This document shows, piece after piece, positions 62,121-64,000 of a stretch of 64,000 bases of DNA; position 1 is the stretch's first letter, and each line of letters begins with the position of its first letter. The DNA comes from Eubacterium sp. (GTDB lineage: Bacteria; Bacillota; Clostridia; Lachnospirales; Lachnospiraceae): contig JAAWJJ010000006.1 of NCBI GenBank assembly GCA_022796875.1, positions 1-64,000 of the forward strand. Direction: 5' to 3'. The position numbers and the translations under genes are program-made. The notes below the pieces were generated by a model that saw only the letters and a program-made list of their open reading frames with translations, was not told the DNA's origin and did not search any database.

Positions 62121-62142
62121 AAACAATTCCTCCATCCGTTGC

Positions 62143-63360
62143 TTACGGCCTGCGGATCCCAAGGAAGCAGACAAACCCCAGAACCGTAACCAATATCAAC
62201 ATAAATATTGTACTCACATAAGAACCGCTGGCATCATAAAGCGATCCTGCGATCGTGCTTCCAAAAGATGCAATGATCAGGTTTGTATTAATCACCGAAA
62301 AATTCATCGGATAATTTTTTGAACCATAGAAAGTACGGATCAAAGCCGAATTGGTCGGCGTAACACAGCCGTATGCAAAACCGCCGATCACAAATCCCAG
62401 GCATACCATCGGGAAAGAGGCGCTCCTAACTGCTCCTAAAAGTACAAGCGCCGCCGCGATAAATACTGCCATATCCAGAAGCATCGTTACTTTATATCCT
62501 TTTTTATCAAACAGCATCCCGAAAAAGACTCTTCCCACACCGTTCATGACAGAAATCAGGCCGACCGCTGTCGCGACAGTTCCCGGCATCACCTGCGGCG
62601 CCACTTCCACTGCAATACCACTGGCCTGCGACACCAGCGCCAATCCCGCCATACTTAATAATATGGCCCAAAGATAATACATCCAGAAAGCAGGACGTTT
62701 CATCATCATTCCCGGCGCAGCCTCTATTCCTTCTACCTGCGCTTTTACGACCTTTTCGGCCTTTTGTTCCGGCGGTTTAAAATCTGTCCCGGGTTTTCGA
62801 AAGAAAAATCCGCAGCCAAACATAACAACCAATAAAATCACGGCAAATATTTTAAAAGAAACACGCCAGCCTCCAATCGTTTCCGGTGTGAACGCCTGGT
62901 AAACTTTCCCGATTATAAAACTGCCGATTCCAAAACCCATTAACAAAATTCCCGACATCAGGCCGCTTTTGTCCGGAAACCACGCCATAACCGTACTCAT
63001 GACCGCATTATAGGCAAGGCCGGAAGCAAAACCGCCTAATATTCCAAATCCAAGATACAATACCGCCAGCGACCCAGTCTGTGCTGCGATGAAAAACCCG
63101 GCTAAAAACAGGACGCCGCTAAGCCAGATATTTATTTTGGGGTTGATCTTTTTTGCCATCAGGCCGCCTGCCAGGCAGCCGATACAAAACAGAATCATCG
63201 TAATCGTAAACGTCAGGGAAAGCTGTGCTTTCGTCCATTCCGGAAATTCCTGCGCAATTGGCGTTGACAGTACGCTCCATGCATATACCAGTCCTGCAAA
63301 CAAAAGCACAATGACTCCTATAACCGCGTAACCCCACCGGCTAATACTATTTTTACTCAT
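62143..63360 (-). CDS. MFS transporter of GRE operon 2, OFA type
   Basis: 405 residues, twelve helices. ISRWGYAVIGVIVLLFAGLV and YAWSVLSTPIAQEFPEW are characteristic of the OFA (oxalate/formate antiporter) family, as is MAWFPDKSGLMSGILLMGFG. It is 18 bases downstream of the phosphotransacylase gene and precedes the dehydrogenase gene. Expected to carry an anionic substrate or product of the operon. Confidence 0.87.
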   Translation of the reverse strand: MSKNSISRWGYAVIGVIVLLFAGLVYAWSVLSTPIAQEFPEWTKAQLSLTFTITMILFCIGCLAGGLMAKKINPKINIWLSGVLFLAGFFIAAQTGSLAVLYLGFGILGGFASGLAYNAVMSTVMAWFPDKSGLMSGILLMGFGIGSFIIGKVYQAFTPETIGGWRVSFKIFAVILLVVMFGCGFFFRKPGTDFKPPEQKAEKVVKAQVEGIEAAPGMMMKRPAFWMYYLWAILLSMAGLALVSQASGIAVEVAPQVMPGTVATAVGLISVMNGVGRVFFGMLFDKKGYKVTMLLDMAVFIAAALVLLGAVRSASFPMVCLGFVIGGFAYGCVTPTNSALIRTFYGSKNYPMNFSVINTNLIIASFGSTIAGSLYDASGSYVSTIFMLILVTVLGFVCFLGIRRP

Positions 63361-63378
63361 GCTCTTCCTCCGGAATTT

Positions 63379-64000
63379 CTATGTATTACCGCCGACATAC
63401 GCTGCCAGCGCGATCGCATGGAATTTATCGGAAGCGGAAGCCGCCCTGGAAACCAGGATGACCGGGACTTTTGCACCTACTACCAGGCCGCCCGTCGTAC
63501 CGCCTCCAAGTTCCGTAAGCGCTTTTGCCAGCAGATTTCCGGAAACCAGATCCGGCACAATCAACAAATCCGCGTCGCCTGCCACCGGACTTTCATATCC
63601 TTTGATCACCGCCGCGTCTTTCTTCATTGCCAGATCAAGCGAAATCGGTCCTTCTACCGTACATCCTGTAATAATTCCCTTTTCGTTCTCTTCTTTTAAC
63701 GCCGCCGCGTCTACGGTTTCCTGCATTTTCGGATTGTATTTTTCTACTGCGCAGAGTATCGCCACTTTGGGATTCTCCACCCCCACGCTGTGAAGCACGT
63801 CCACTGCATTTTGCAGAATACCGCGTTTTCCGTCCAAATCCGGATAGGTATTCATCGCCACATCCGATACCGCAAACATTTTGTGATAATTTGGACATTC
63901 AAAAAATCCGATCAGCGAAATCAGTCCGCCTTTTCGCAAATTGTTTTCCTTTTTCAGAATCGCCTTTAATAACTGGCCCGTTTCCAGTTTGCCTTTCATA
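63379..64000 (-). CDS. Phosphate butyryltransferase-type enzyme (partial, 5' end beyond the window)
   Basis: At least 206 residues of the C-terminal part; relatives are about 300, so the true start lies past the window edge and the ATG at 63999 is internal. Conserved blocks GCTVEGPISLDLAM, GDADLLIVPDLVSGNLLAKA and VGAKVPVILVSRAASASDKF match the PTB/PTA superfamily. It exchanges CoA for phosphate on acyl groups, feeding butyrate kinase. Family members with this short C-terminus are closer to PTB than to acetate PTA. First visible gene of GRE operon 2. Confidence 0.85.
   Translation of the reverse strand, partial: MKGKLETGQLLKAILKKENNLRKGGLISLIGFFECPNYHKMFAVSDVAMNTYPDLDGKRGILQNAVDVLHSVGVENPKVAILCAVEKYNPKMQETVDAAALKEENEKGIITGCTVEGPISLDLAMKKDAAVIKGYESPVAGDADLLIVPDLVSGNLLAKALTELGGGTTGGLVVGAKVPVILVSRAASASDKFHAIALAAYVGGNT

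Noticed and set aside
45444-64000. Choline or propanediol microcompartment locus
   Set aside because: No BMC shell proteins, aldehyde dehydrogenase or small encapsulation peptides were found in the visible part.

Overview
The window looks like a chromosomal segment of an anaerobic, low-to-moderate GC Firmicute, most likely a gut-type member of the Lachnospiraceae/Clostridia. This is inferred from the secG-rnr-smpB-ssrA block, oxygen-sensitive glycyl radical enzymes (GREs) and their activase, butyrate kinase with a phosphate butyryltransferase-type enzyme, DUF4125/DUF4037/DUF6512/DUF4179-type proteins, strong AGGAGG-type ribosome sites, and a tmRNA without an encoded CCA. No integrase, complete IS, phage module, CRISPR array, rRNA or tRNA was seen.

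Layout. 0-2.5 kb: iron-sulfur flavoprotein and an OFA-type MFS carrier. 2.6-4.4 kb: ECF sigma factor with membrane anti-sigma. 4.5-7.4 kb: J-domain-like protein, flavin reductase, CBS/DRTGG pyrophosphatase. 7.5-22.9 kb: a Ter (tellurite-type) stress locus. Its main minus-strand operon runs YceG-like protein, TelA, TerD, TerD, Ca2+ P-type ATPase, HAD phosphatase, coiled-coil membrane protein. Upstream lie a cytoplasmic HtrA-like protease fused to a YceG-like module, structured intergenic DNA, a nuclease remnant, a CitE-like aldolase, and a PRTase_2/TRSP plus StiP/PELOTA pair. 23-27.6 kb: FliD-like protein, ung, orphan hisF-hisH, and a lysine-rich membrane protein. 27.7-32.5 kb: CheV, a lipoprotein and a two-component system. 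32.6-35.4 kb: LysR regulator divergent from a FAD reductase and its ferredoxin. 35.5-41.5 kb: small membrane protein, repeat lipoprotein, ssrA-smpB-rnr-secG, NAD epimerase. 41.7-45.4 and 50.5-51.9 kb: a DUF4125/MoxR/LRR operon and a vWA protein, separated by a GRE operon.

45.4-64 kb is an anaerobic catabolic region. GRE operon 1 (MFS, GRE, activase) and GRE operon 2 (phosphotransacylase, MFS, iron/zinc alcohol dehydrogenase, GRE) flank two tandem PucR-type regulators and butyrate kinase. Both GREs carry the Cys-Glu pair and the downstream WHD aspartate expected of dehydratase/lyase-type GREs rather than pyruvate formate-lyase, but the substrate cannot be read from sequence. The logic would be import, radical elimination to an aldehyde or ketone, reduction by the dehydrogenase, and ATP recovery through acyl-CoA, acyl-phosphate and acid.

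The most unusual content is the Ter locus: a calcium pump sits inside the operon, the YceG-like protein appears internally duplicated, and the same module appears to be fused through a 13-residue repeat linker to a trypsin-like protease with no export signal. A candidate promoter with an overlapping dyad, a 130-bp imperfect inverted repeat and a paired direct-repeat operator accompany it.
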